Source: Caballeronia sp. SL2Y3 (lineage in GTDB: Bacteria > Pseudomonadota > Gammaproteobacteria > Burkholderiales > Burkholderiaceae). Taken from it: a stretch of 64,000 nt of DNA. The notes beneath the pieces were generated by a model. The model was not told the DNA's origin. It did no database searches and saw only the letters and a list, made by a program, of their open reading frames with translations. Shown here piece after piece: positions 26,142 through 35,697 of the stretch; position 1 is the first letter of the stretch, and every line of letters starts with the position of its first letter. Both the position numbers and the translations under genes were made by a program. The stretch is taken from the NCBI RefSeq assembly GCF_022879575.1, contig NZ_CP084261.1, positions 1-64,000 on the forward strand, in the 5' to 3' direction.

Positions 26142-29140
26142 GCCAGAAAGACCGACTCGCCACGGGCGGGCGCATCAATCGCGCCATCGCGCTGACCTTC
26201 ACGTTCAACGGCAAGACGTATCAGGGCTATCAGGGCGACACGCTCGCGTCCGCGTTGCTCGCAAACGGCCAGCACTTCGTCGCGCGTAGCTGGAAGTATC
26301 ACCGGCCGCGCGGCATCGTGACAGCGGGCGTGGAAGAACCGAATGCCGTCGTGCAGCTCGAAAAAGGCGCTTATACCGTGCCGAACGCGCGCGCGACCGA
26401 AGTCGAGCTGTATCAGGGTCTCGTCGCGGAGAGCGTGAACGCGAAGCCGAACATCGAGAACGATCGCATGGCGATCAATCAGAAGTTCGCGCGCTTCCTT
26501 CCGGCGGGCTTCTACTACAAGACCTTCATGTGGCCGCGCAAGCTGTGGCCGAAGTACGAGGAAGTGATTCGCGATGCAGCCGGTCTCGGCAAGGCGCCCG
26601 AAGAACGCGACGCGGACCGCTACGACAAGTGCTTCGCGCATTGCGACGTGCTCGTGGTCGGCGGCGGACCGTCGGGTCTCGCTGCGGCGTATGCGGCGGG
26701 TTTGTCCGGCGCGCGCGTGATTCTCGTCGACGATCAGCGCGAACTGGGCGGCTCGCTGCTCTCGTGCCGCGCGGAGATCGACGGCAAGCCCGCGCTGCAA
26801 TGGGTGCAGAAAATCGAAGCCGAATTGCGCAATATGCCCGACGTGAAGATACTTTCGCGCAGCACGGCGTTCGGCTATCAGGACCACAACCTCGTGACGG
26901 TGACGCAGCGCCTGACCGATCACTTGCCCGTGTCGATGCGCAAGGGCACGCGCGAACTGATGTGGAAAGTGCGGGCCAAGCGCGTGATTCTCGCGACGGG
27001 CGCGCACGAGCGTCCGATCGTGTTCGGCAACAACGATCTGCCGGGCGTGATGCTGGCGTCCGCGGTATCGACGTATCTGCATCGCTATGCGGTGCTGCCG
27101 GGCCGCAAAGCGGTGGTGTTCGCCAACAACGACGACGCCTACCAATGCGCGCTCGATCTCAAGGCGGCAGGCGCGCAGGTCACGGTTGTCGATCCGCGTC
27201 CTGCAGAAACCAAGGGCGCATTGCCCGCAGCCGCGCGACGCTACGGCGTGCGCGTGATGAACAACGCCGTGGTGACGGCAGCGCACGGCAAGCTGCGCGT
27301 GTCGTCGGTGGAAGTGGCTTCGTATGCGAACGGCACGGTCGGCGCGAAGCAAGCGGACCTGCCTTGCGATCTCGTCGCGATGTCCGGTGGATGGAGCCCG
27401 GTGCTGCATCTCTTCGCGCAATCCGGCGGCAAGGCGCATTGGCACGATGAGAAAGCATGCTTCGTCCCCGGCAAGGCGATGCAGGCGGAGACGAGCGTCG
27501 GCGCATGCGCGGGCGACTTCACGCTGGCACGCGGCATTCGCTTCGGTCTCGAAGCGGGCGCGGAAGCGGCGCGCGCAGCGGGACACATCGTGGCGCGGAC
27601 GCAGCCGGTGAAGGTCGCGGAGATCGCGGAAGCGCCGATCATGCCGCTGTGGCTCGTCGGCGGACGCGAACTGGCGACGCGCGGACCGAAGCAGTTCGTC
27701 GATTTCCAGAACGACGTTTCCGCCGCCGACATCTATCTCGCCGCGCGCGAAGGCTTCGAATCGGTGGAGCACGTCAAGCGTTATACGGCGATGGGCTTCG
27801 GCACGGATCAGGGCAAGCTCGGCAACATCAACGGCATGGCGATTCTTGCGCAGGCGCTCGGCAAGACCATTCCGGAGACGGGCACCACGACGTTCCGCCC
27901 CAACTACACGCCTGTCACGTTCGGCACGTTCGCGGGCCGCGAACTGGGCGAATTTCTCGATCCCGTGCGCAAGACGGCCATTCACGAATGGCACGTGCAG
28001 AACGGCGCGATGTTCGAGGACGTCGGCAACTGGAAGCGCCCGTGGTATTACCCGAAGGGCGGCGAAGACATGCACGCGGCGGTCGCGCGTGAATCGCTCG
28101 CGGTGCGCCAAAGCGTCGGCATTCTCGATGCATCGACGCTCGGCAAGATCGACATTCAGGGCCCGGATGCCGCGAAGCTGCTGAACTGGGTGTACACGAA
28201 CCCGTGGAGCAAGCTGGAAGTGGGCAAATGCCGCTATGGCCTGATGCTCGATGAGAACGGCATGATCTTCGATGACGGCGTGACCGTGCGCCTCGCCGAA
28301 CATCACTACATGATGACGACGACCACCGGCGGCGCGGCACGCGTGCTCACGTGGCTCGAACGCTGGCTGCAAACCGAATGGCCCGACATGCGCGTGCGGC
28401 TCGCATCGGTGACGGACCATTGGGCGACGTTCGCCGTGGTCGGACCGAATAGCCGCAAGGTGCTGCAAAAGGTGTGTCAGGACATCGACTTCGCCAACGC
28501 CGCGTTCCCGTTCATGAGCTATCGCGATGGCACGGTGGCGGGTGCATCGGCGCGTGTCATGCGCATCAGCTTCTCGGGCGAGCTGGCTTACGAAGTGAAC
28601 GTGCCGGCCAACGTGGGCCGCGCGGTGTGGGAGGCCATCATGGAAGCGGGCGCGGAATTCGACATCACGCCGTACGGCACCGAAACCATGCACGTGCTGC
28701 GTGCGGAGAAGGGTTACATCATCGTCGGACAAGATACCGATGGCTCGATGACGCCGTTCGACCTCGGCATGGGCGGCCTCGTCGCGAAATCGAAGGACTT
28801 CATCGGCAAGCGTTCGCTCACGCGCTCGGATACCGCGAAGGCGGGACGCAAGCAGTTCGTCGGCTTGCTCACGGACGATCCTTCGTTCGTGCTGCCCGAG
28901 GGATCGCAGATCGTCGCAGGTCCCTTCCAGGGCGATACCGCGCCGATGCTCGGTCATGTGACGTCCAGCTATTACAGCCCTGTTTTGAAGCGTTCGATTG
29001 CGTTGGCCGTCGTGAAGGGCGGGCTCGACAAGATCGGCGAAACCGTCACGATTCCGCTTGCGAGCGGCAAGCAGATCAACGCGAAAATCACCAGTTCGGT
29101 GTTCTACGACAGCGAAGGAGCACGTCAACATGTGGAATGA
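26138..29140 (+). CDS. soxA: sarcosine oxidase subunit alpha
   Basis: 1000 aa. N-terminal ferredoxin-like domain (FTFNGKTYQGYQGDTLASALL), NAD-binding Rossmann fold (LVVGGGPSGLAAAYAAG near 172), and a C-terminal aminomethyltransferase-like folate-binding half from about 600 (GILDASTLGKIDIQGPDA; GMGGLVAKSKDFIGKR). It passes the methyl-derived carbon to tetrahydrofolate as 5,10-methylene-THF. AAGGAGGG lies upstream. It overlaps soxG by 11 bp. Confidence 0.96.
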   Translation: MSQKDRLATGGRINRAIALTFTFNGKTYQGYQGDTLASALLANGQHFVARSWKYHRPRGIVTAGVEEPNAVVQLEKGAYTVPNARATEVELYQGLVAESVNAKPNIENDRMAINQKFARFLPAGFYYKTFMWPRKLWPKYEEVIRDAAGLGKAPEERDADRYDKCFAHCDVLVVGGGPSGLAAAYAAGLSGARVILVDDQRELGGSLLSCRAEIDGKPALQWVQKIEAELRNMPDVKILSRSTAFGYQDHNLVTVTQRLTDHLPVSMRKGTRELMWKVRAKRVILATGAHERPIVFGNNDLPGVMLASAVSTYLHRYAVLPGRKAVVFANNDDAYQCALDLKAAGAQVTVVDPRPAETKGALPAAARRYGVRVMNNAVVTAAHGKLRVSSVEVASYANGTVGAKQADLPCDLVAMSGGWSPVLHLFAQSGGKAHWHDEKACFVPGKAMQAETSVGACAGDFTLARGIRFGLEAGAEAARAAGHIVARTQPVKVAEIAEAPIMPLWLVGGRELATRGPKQFVDFQNDVSAADIYLAAREGFESVEHVKRYTAMGFGTDQGKLGNINGMAILAQALGKTIPETGTTTFRPNYTPVTFGTFAGRELGEFLDPVRKTAIHEWHVQNGAMFEDVGNWKRPWYYPKGGEDMHAAVARESLAVRQSVGILDASTLGKIDIQGPDAAKLLNWVYTNPWSKLEVGKCRYGLMLDENGMIFDDGVTVRLAEHHYMMTTTTGGAARVLTWLERWLQTEWPDMRVRLASVTDHWATFAVVGPNSRKVLQKVCQDIDFANAAFPFMSYRDGTVAGASARVMRISFSGELAYEVNVPANVGRAVWEAIMEAGAEFDITPYGTETMHVLRAEKGYIIVGQDTDGSMTPFDLGMGGLVAKSKDFIGKRSLTRSDTAKAGRKQFVGLLTDDPSFVLPEGSQIVAGPFQGDTAPMLGHVTSSYYSPVLKRSIALAVVKGGLDKIGETVTIPLASGKQINAKITSSVFYDSEGARQHVE

Positions 29141-29795
29141 AACCAAAGGTTCCTCGACCGTCGTGGATCGCATGACGGTCGGGCAAAGCAGCCTCGGCCC
29201 GACGTGGCAGGAGTCGCCGCTCGTGGGCGCGGATGCATTGATGAAGGCGCATCACGCGGGCGCATCGAAGGCGTTTCGCCTGACGGAGCGTCCGTTCCTG
29301 CAACTCGTGAATGTGCGCGGCGATACACGCGATGCCGCGTTCATGCATGCGGCGGAGAGCGTGATCGGCTGCGCGCCGCCTGCGATGCCGAACACCATCG
29401 CGAAGGGCAACGGCTACGACATGCTGTGGCTCGGGCCGGACGAATGGCTCGTGGTGTCGGAGGCGCAGCACGATGCATCGCGCGCGGCGCCGCTCGAAGC
29501 GCGATTGCGCGATGCCTTCGCGGGCGCGTTCGCATCGGCGGTGGATATCGGCAGCGGCTATACGGTGCTCGATATCGACGGTCCTCGCACGCGCGATGTT
29601 CTTTCGCGCGGCTGTCCGCTCGATCTGCATCCGAACGTCTTCGGCGCGGGACAGTGTGCGCAGAGCCACTACTTCAAGGCGTCTATTACGCTAGTGCCGC
29701 TGGGTGGCGATCGCTTCGAAATCATCGTGCGTCGCAGCTTCGCGGATTACTTCGTGAAGATCATGCTCGATGCGGCCGAGCCGCTGCTCGCATGA
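29130..29795 (+). CDS. soxG: sarcosine oxidase subunit gamma
   Basis: 221 aa, GcvT-like fold. LVNVRGDTRDAAFM and WLGPDEWLVV are characteristic of the gamma subunit, as is the C-terminal FEIIVRRSFADY. Start at ATG 29130 inside the soxA 3' end; stop overlaps folB as ATGA, so all genes from soxB to the 87-aa gene look translationally coupled. Confidence 0.93.
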   Translation: MWNETKGSSTVVDRMTVGQSSLGPTWQESPLVGADALMKAHHAGASKAFRLTERPFLQLVNVRGDTRDAAFMHAAESVIGCAPPAMPNTIAKGNGYDMLWLGPDEWLVVSEAQHDASRAAPLEARLRDAFAGAFASAVDIGSGYTVLDIDGPRTRDVLSRGCPLDLHPNVFGAGQCAQSHYFKASITLVPLGGDRFEIIVRRSFADYFVKIMLDAAEPLLA

Positions 29796-30220
29796 AGCCG
29801 TACGAGCCGTTGCATGCGGGCGGACAAGGGTGGCGCGTGATCGTGGATGAACTCGTCGTGATGACGCGCGTCGGGCTTTATGAGCACGAGCATCGCGCGC
29901 CGCAGGCTTTATCCATCGATGCGAGCCTGCGGTATCGCGGCATGCCTCGCGAAGACGAGCTGATCGATTACGAGGCCTGGTGCAATCGCGTGACGGCGTA
30001 TCTGCAAGAGAAGACGCATACGCGCTTGCTCGAAACGCTTGCGGTGGAGATTGCCGCGTTGTCGTTCGATGCATGGCCGGCGCTCGATGCGCTCACGCTT
30101 TCGCTCTCGAAGCCGAAGATTCGCGAGGGCACGCGAAGGCTCGCGCTGGAACTCGACTGGCGGCGCGCGGATTACGATGCGTGGCGAGTGCAACAGGCGC
30201 TTGCTGTGTCGAGCGCATGA
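29792..30220 (+). CDS. folB: dihydroneopterin aldolase-family protein
   Basis: 142 aa, FolB-like fold: VIVDELVVMTRVGLYEHEHRAPQ at the start and LALSIDASLRY further on; the active-site Glu/Lys region ALTLSLSKPKI is near 105. An accessory copy of this tetrahydrofolate-pathway enzyme beside folate-dependent sarcosine oxidase makes biochemical sense, since the Sox complex consumes THF. Coupled to soxG (ATGA overlap) and to the next gene (ATGA overlap). Confidence 0.85.
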   Translation: MKPYEPLHAGGQGWRVIVDELVVMTRVGLYEHEHRAPQALSIDASLRYRGMPREDELIDYEAWCNRVTAYLQEKTHTRLLETLAVEIAALSFDAWPALDALTLSLSKPKIREGTRRLALELDWRRADYDAWRVQQALAVSSA

Positions 30221-30480
30221 ACGCATCGCGCGATGCGGCGGCGCGGCTCTCCGAACGCGCTTGTAAGGAGCACGATGCGCAGGCGGCGCTGGCACTGCTT
30301 GATCGGAGTATCGCGTTGGGGCATCGGCGGATTGCGCTGATTCGGTATTTGCACGCGCAGTATCTCGGTGCGGCGCTGGAGGGGCGGCATCATGCTTATG
30401 TTAAGGAGGTCGCTTCGAAGTTGAGTGGGGAGGCGTTGGCGGGGGTGGCGAAGGCGGCGCGGGGGAGGGTTGGGAGTTAG
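30217..30480 (+). CDS. hypothetical protein coupled to folB, adjoining CRISPR array 1
   Basis: 87 aa, unrecognised: helical and basic (AALALLDRSIALGHRRIALIRYLHAQYLGAAL). ATG overlaps the folB stop by 4 bp. Its stop codon lies 5 bp before the first degenerate CRISPR repeat unit, so the array end abuts this operon. The 3' third becomes G-rich and repetitive (GGAGGCGTTGGCGGGGGTGG), unlike its neighbours; the C-terminus may have been altered when the CRISPR locus joined. Confidence 0.55.
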   Translation: MNASRDAAARLSERACKEHDAQAALALLDRSIALGHRRIALIRYLHAQYLGAALEGRHHAYVKEVASKLSGEALAGVAKAARGRVGS

Positions 30481-30485
30481 GGGTT

Positions 30486-32709
30486 GAGTTGTCTCCGTAT
30501 GGGCGGAGGAAGCGCGAGCGCGAGAGCGAGAAGAGAGAGTGTGTGCGGTCGATCTCCGCTTATGCGGAGGAACGCTCGGTGGCGTGCTCGCGGGACATGA
30601 ACGAGGCGGGCCTATCTCCGCATACGCGGAGGAACCACGATGTCGGCGCGTAGGCCGTCCATCCAGTAGGGCCTATCTCCGCGTAAGCGGAGGAACCAGC
30701 ACAGTCCACCGCAGCTCGTGCTCCACTCGGGCCTATCTCCGCGTACGCGGAGGAACCGGCAGCGGCGAATGCTTTGGTTTGGCGGCCTGCGGCCTATCTC
30801 CGCGTACGCGGAGGAACCGGCGCGCCCGTCGACAGTGCGCCGGTCGTCGTGGGCCTATCTCCGCGTACGCGGAGGAACCGTGGACGGGCCGCCCGTCACG
30901 GTGTGGCGTGAGAGCCTATCTCCGCGTACGCGGAGGAACCGTGGAACGGTCGCATGTCGAACTCGACCCCGTGGGCCTATCTCCGCGTAAGCGGAGGAAC
31001 CTTCGATCCGACGCTCTACAAGATGCGCAATGCGGGCCTATTTCCGCGTACGCGGAGGAACCCGCGAGGCCGTCAGGTCGCGCTGCAGAAACTGAGGCCT
31101 ATCTCCGCGTACGCGGAGGAACCGCTTTGCCGGGCGGCGCGAACCTTGTGCGCACGGGCCTACCTCCGCGTACGCGGAGGAACCGCGAAGTTGTGAAGAC
31201 ACGCGAGCCCGACAAAAGGCCTATCTCCGCGTACGCGGAGGAACGTGGCTTCGTCCATCACGAACGCCACAACTACGGGGCCTATCTCCGCGTACCCGGA
31301 GGAACCGAGATCGACAAGTGGCACGCCGCGATGGAGCACGGCCTATCTCCGCGTACGCGGAGGAACCAAAACCGTCGCCGGGCTGCACATCGGCGGGCAG
31401 GGCCTATCTCCGCGTACGCGGAGGAACCGGCATTCGCGATTTCTTGGCGATTCGCCGCACGGGCCTATCTCCGCGTACGCGGAGGAACCTCGAGGATCGC
31501 GGAGAGGAGGGCGATCTCCTTGGGCCTATCTCCGCGTACGCGGAGGAACCCGAATAGAAGCGAATGAACCGATCCGCTTCGAGGGCCTATCTCCGCGTAC
31601 GCGGAGGAACCCGCGAGGGGCTCGGCGAATGCGGTGGGAGGCGGGGCCTATCTCCGCGTACGCGGAGGAACCATATCGATACAGGAAAGACTGATCGTGC
31701 AGCAAGGCCTATCTCCGCGTACGCGGAGGAACCAGAAGCAGCGGGAGTGTCTAATGCCGCCGTGAGGGCCTATCTCCGCGTACGCGGAGGAACCGAGACG
31801 GTACGTGCCGAGAATGTGAGGCATTGGGGCCTATCTCCGCGTACGCGGAGGAACCCACCGCTCGATCGATCCACTCTTGTTGGGAAAGGGCCTATCTCCG
31901 CGTACGCGGAGGAACCTACGGGCGGCCCATGCAGCCGAGATCATCGAAAGGCCTATCTCCGCCTACGCGGAGGAACCGACGTCTGCGGCGGCGCCGATGA
32001 TCGTCTCTGCGGCCTATCTCCGCCTACGCGGAGGAACCGCAGGGTCGTCGATGTCCGACATGTCGCCGACGGGCCTATCTCCGCCTACGCGGAGGAACCG
32101 CTCCAGCGCTTTCCGCCCATTACGCGGCCTCCGGCCTATCTCCGCCTACGCGGAGGAACCGGGCCGAGCCAGTGCGTGTAGTCGACGTCTGGGGGCCTAT
32201 CTCCGCCTACGCGGAGGAACCGCCGAGAGGTTCCCGCCCGTCTCTTGCGCCGCGGGCCTATCTCCGCCTACGCGGAGGAACCCGGCCAGCAAGACCATGC
32301 GCCGCATCTGTTCCCGGCCTATCTCCGCGTACGCGGAGGAACCCGGGCGAGTACCGCACCGAAGGGGTCTATGACGGGCCAATCTCCGCGTACGCGGAGG
32401 AACCGAGGTCAACAGTCTTTCCTTCATCCCGACTTCGGGCCTATCTCCGCGTACGCGGAGGAACCTTGCACCGCGTCAGCCGGTCATCAATTTCCGTGGG
32501 CCTATCTCCGCGTACGCGGAGGAACCCCGTCGCGCGCCCAGTCGACGAGGTTCTGAGCCGGCCTATCTCCGCGTACGCGGAGGAACCTCGACGAATTTCA
32601 GCACCACCGCGCGCATACCGGGCCTATCTCCGCGTACGCGGAGGAACCCCGAGATTATCCTTCGAAGCGGTGATTTCCCACGGCCTATCTCCGCGTACGC
32701 GGAGGAACC
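30486..32709 (-). CRISPR. type I-E CRISPR array 1 (37 repeat units)
   Basis: 35 good 28-bp repeats plus two degenerate units in register at the left end (30486, 30547). Starts run 30609, 30670, 30730, 30791 and then every 61 bp to 32682; spacers are 33 bp (one is 32). Read as crRNA (minus strand) the repeat begins GGTTCCTCC, has stem CTCCGC/GCGGAG around loop GTAC, and ends ATAGGCC. That orientation matches the E. coli I-E repeat, so transcription is leftward, the leader is at the right (cas3 side) and the decayed left end is the oldest. Six consecutive repeats (31950-32282) share a loop variant, GTAG. Other variants: TAAG at 30670 and 30974, TTTCC at 31035, last-base change at 31218. Confidence 0.97.
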
Positions 32710-33041
32710 TCTACCACCTAACTCAATGATGCTAAAGAACAACCCGCATATCCGATGTTTGGGATTCGCTTTTTTGCACACGAGTATGGTGAGTCGACAA
32801 TCCGCTGTCAAATGCGGGCGTTGAGCGCCGTTTGCGAGTGCGGCGGACGGCCTCGCCCGTCCGAACGCAGCTATCGAAAGCAATGGAGCAACGAGGCAAC
32901 CGCCAACATCGCTGCTTCCTTGCATCGATAAACTTTGACACGTAAACAAGCCTTGTCCGCCCGTAGTCGATGCTAACCTAAGCATTCCAAACAAATAGCT
33001 GTAAGGGATAAAACGCACGACGAGGACCACAGCAGGCAATC
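32710..33041 (-). promoter_or_regulatory. leader of CRISPR array 1 and cas3 upstream region
   Basis: 332 bp between array 1 and cas3 with no convincing gene (an open frame across it is built partly from repeats). Read leftward, the last bases before the first repeat contain ATCATTGAGTTA followed by GGTGGTAGA, matching the leaders of arrays 2 and 3 (ATCATTGAGTTATGACGGAGA and ATCATCGAGTTATGAGGGAGA, each in two parts). Further out is TTGTTCTTTA, also shared. The cas operon promoter must lie in the right part. Confidence 0.8.
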
Positions 33042-35696
33042 ATGGAACCGCAAGCGCATCCGCTAGAGCCGTGGGGAAAACTGAGCCGCGCCGCCGCCGA
33101 CTGCATCGGCGAACGCAGCATGCACCCGCTGTACGACCACATGCTGGACGTCGCCGCCTGCTTTCTAGCCGCGCTCAAAGAAGGCACGCGTTTGCGCAAC
33201 GCCTTCGACACCGTGGCGGGTCGACCCTTGAGCGAGCAAGACATCGAGCGGCTCGCGGTCTTCGCCTGCCTCCATGATCTCGGCAAGGCAAACAGCGGCT
33301 TCCAGGCAAAGCGTTGGAAAGGTAACGCGCCGGCTGGCTGGCCGTCGCCCGCGGGTCATGGCGTCGAAGCATTCTTGCTGTTTCGGGACGAAGACCTCGC
33401 TTCCTGCTTGCCGCTCGAATCCATCAAGACATGGAGTCCGGACGCGGAGTCGTTGCTGCTGGCGAGTCTTTCGCATCACGGCCGTCCATTGCCGGCTCCG
33501 AACGGTCAAGACCCGATCATCTGGAAGCCGGTGCGAGACCGCGCAGGCTCCGTTATCTACAGTCCCAAAGAAGCAATACGAAAAATCGGCGAGCAGTTGC
33601 AGCGAGATTTCCCCCGCGCGTTCGAGCCCGATGGGGATCCGCTGCCATCGACTCCGGCGTTCGTTCATCTTTTCGCGGGCGTCATCCAGTTCGCGGATTG
33701 GCTCGGATCACATCCCGGCTTTTTTCCCTACAGCGATCCGGGCACACGTCGGACGCGAGCGGAGGCCGAAGAACGCGCGACACGTGCTGTATCCACAATC
33801 GGCCTCGATGCGTGCGCCGCGCGCATCGAGCTCCTGCAACGCCCTATCTCGTTCGAGTCCGCATTCGATGGTAAAGCGCCGAGGCCCGTGCAAGCCGCGC
33901 TCGGCGACAGTGACCTCGGACCGTTGCTCATCCTCGAATCGGAGACGGGTAGCGGCAAGACGGAAGCCGCGCTATGGCGCTTCGTCCGGCTCCTGGCCGA
34001 GCATAAGGTCGATTCGCTGTACTTCGCGCTGCCGACGCGCGTCGCCGCAGCACAGGTGTACGAACGCGTGCTGAAGTTCGTGCGTAGTCTCTGGCCGCTC
34101 GACGCGCCCGTTGTCGTTCGCGCGCTTCCGGGCTATGAAAGCGCCGACGGCAGCGACAAGATCGCGCTGCCGGATTTCATCGTGCAATGGTCCGATCACC
34201 CCGGCGACGCGAGAGCCGCGACGCGCTGGGCGGCGGAATCGCCGAAGCGTTTTCTCGCGGCGACGATCGCGGTCGGCACCATCGACCAGGTTCTGCTCGC
34301 CGGGCTCATGGTCCGTCACGCGCACATGCGTCATGCCTTGCTGAGCCGTTCGTTGCTGGTCGTCGACGAGGTGCACGCGTCGGACATCTATATGTCGCAA
34401 CTGCTGGAGCAGGTGTTGACCGCGCACGTTGGCACGGGCGGCCATGCGTTGCTGTTGTCGGCGACGCTCGGTTCCAGGCAGCGCACGCCCTTTCAGCAGA
34501 TCGCGCAGCGGTCGGCGGCGGCGCTCGCCTTGCCGAGCGTGGAGCAAGCCCGCGCCTTGCCTTATCCCGCGCTGACTGACGGCGCGAACATCCGTAGCTT
34601 GGCGGCCAGTGGCGCGTCAAAGACCGTCCACTGGTCCACGCTCGACGCAATCGATGACCACGAGCGCATCGCGCGTTTGGCGATCGACGCAGCGAGCCGC
34701 GGCGCACGCGTGCTGATCGTTCGTAACACGGTGCCGTCGGCCATCGCGACGCAGCAAGCCGTCGAGCGTCTCATCGACGGTTCGGGCGATCGAGGCATAC
34801 TGTTCGACCTGAATGGCGTCGTCACGCTGCATCACGGTCACTTCAGCCGCCAGGACCGTCCGCTGCTCGATGCAGCGGTGGAATCGCGCCTCGGCAAGAG
34901 GCGGTCGGCGCTGAAGGGCTGCATCGTGGTCGGCACGCAGACGCTCGAGCAGAGCCTCGATATCGACGCCGATCTGCTCATCACCGACATCTGCCCGATG
35001 GATGTGCTGCTGCAACGCATCGGCCGTCTGCATCGGCAACAGCGAGATGCGCTAGAGCGGCCCGAAGGCTTCAGGGACGCGCACGCGTGGGTCCTGACAC
35101 CAGCCGGCAATTCGTTCGAAACGTATCTCCACAAGCCTCGCAATGGACTCGGGCGATCGAAGAACGGCGGCGGCGTGTACCCCGATCTGAGCATGATCGA
35201 AGCCACCCGACGACTCATCGTAGAGGCGCCATGCCGCGTGATTCCGCGCGATAACCGTCTTCTGGTCGAACGCGCGACGCACCCCGACTGTTTGCTAGCG
35301 ATCCAGAGCGAACTCGGACCCGCGTGGGAAAAGCTCGGCCAAGAGCTCGAAAGTGGGCAGGAGAGCGAGCGGTCTCTTGCCCGCAGGCAGGCGCTGAACT
35401 ACAAGGCGCCATTTTCCGACCGCCTGTTTCCGGACGACGAGCGACGCTTGACGACCCGGCTTGGCATGGAGGACCGCCTGGTCGAATTCGATCCACCCGT
35501 GCCCGGTCCGTTCGGCGTCGATGTGCAGCGTATCGTCCTGCCTCATCACATGCTGAACGGCGTCGATGCGGACGCGAAGCCTTCGAACGTCACGCGCCAT
35601 GAGCACGGCTTCGAATTCTCGCTTGGGGCGACCGTGTTCCGCTATGGTCGCTACGGCGTCGAGCGTGTGGGATCAGAGCGCAAGGACGATGACTGA
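33042..35696 (+). CDS. cas3: CRISPR-associated helicase/nuclease Cas3 (type I-E)
   Basis: 884 aa. N-terminal HD nuclease: H28 and H33 region (MHPLYDH), CLHDLGK at 76-82, and LSHHGRP near 145. Superfamily-2 helicase: Walker A ETGSGKT near 301, DEVH near 443, SAT in LLSATLG, and the motif VI region QRIGRLHRQQR. It nicks and degrades the target strand after recruitment by Cascade. The HD and helicase modules are in one chain, as in classical I-E. First gene of an eight-gene operon; stop and cse1 start are one base apart. Confidence 0.97.
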   Translation: MEPQAHPLEPWGKLSRAAADCIGERSMHPLYDHMLDVAACFLAALKEGTRLRNAFDTVAGRPLSEQDIERLAVFACLHDLGKANSGFQAKRWKGNAPAGWPSPAGHGVEAFLLFRDEDLASCLPLESIKTWSPDAESLLLASLSHHGRPLPAPNGQDPIIWKPVRDRAGSVIYSPKEAIRKIGEQLQRDFPRAFEPDGDPLPSTPAFVHLFAGVIQFADWLGSHPGFFPYSDPGTRRTRAEAEERATRAVSTIGLDACAARIELLQRPISFESAFDGKAPRPVQAALGDSDLGPLLILESETGSGKTEAALWRFVRLLAEHKVDSLYFALPTRVAAAQVYERVLKFVRSLWPLDAPVVVRALPGYESADGSDKIALPDFIVQWSDHPGDARAATRWAAESPKRFLAATIAVGTIDQVLLAGLMVRHAHMRHALLSRSLLVVDEVHASDIYMSQLLEQVLTAHVGTGGHALLLSATLGSRQRTPFQQIAQRSAAALALPSVEQARALPYPALTDGANIRSLAASGASKTVHWSTLDAIDDHERIARLAIDAASRGARVLIVRNTVPSAIATQQAVERLIDGSGDRGILFDLNGVVTLHHGHFSRQDRPLLDAAVESRLGKRRSALKGCIVVGTQTLEQSLDIDADLLITDICPMDVLLQRIGRLHRQQRDALERPEGFRDAHAWVLTPAGNSFETYLHKPRNGLGRSKNGGGVYPDLSMIEATRRLIVEAPCRVIPRDNRLLVERATHPDCLLAIQSELGPAWEKLGQELESGQESERSLARRQALNYKAPFSDRLFPDDERRLTTRLGMEDRLVEFDPPVPGPFGVDVQRIVLPHHMLNGVDADAKPSNVTRHEHGFEFSLGATVFRYGRYGVERVGSERKDDD

Positions 35697-35697
35697 C

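Noticed and set aside
26081..29173. 1030-aa antisense frame opposite soxA
   Set aside because: Same reason: lies entirely opposite sarcosine oxidase alpha, Arg/His-rich, no domains.
30539..32729. Open frames of 80-340 aa running through CRISPR array 1 with repeating AYLRVRGGT / GLSPRTRRN / PISAYAEEP
   Set aside because: They are translations of the 28-bp repeats in three frames; no independent coding evidence. The same applies to minus-strand frames at 41954-42880 and 45600-46633.
32563..33039. 158-aa minus-strand frame between array 1 and cas3
   Set aside because: Its C-terminal part is CRISPR repeat and leader; no family resemblance. Treated as leader/intergenic.
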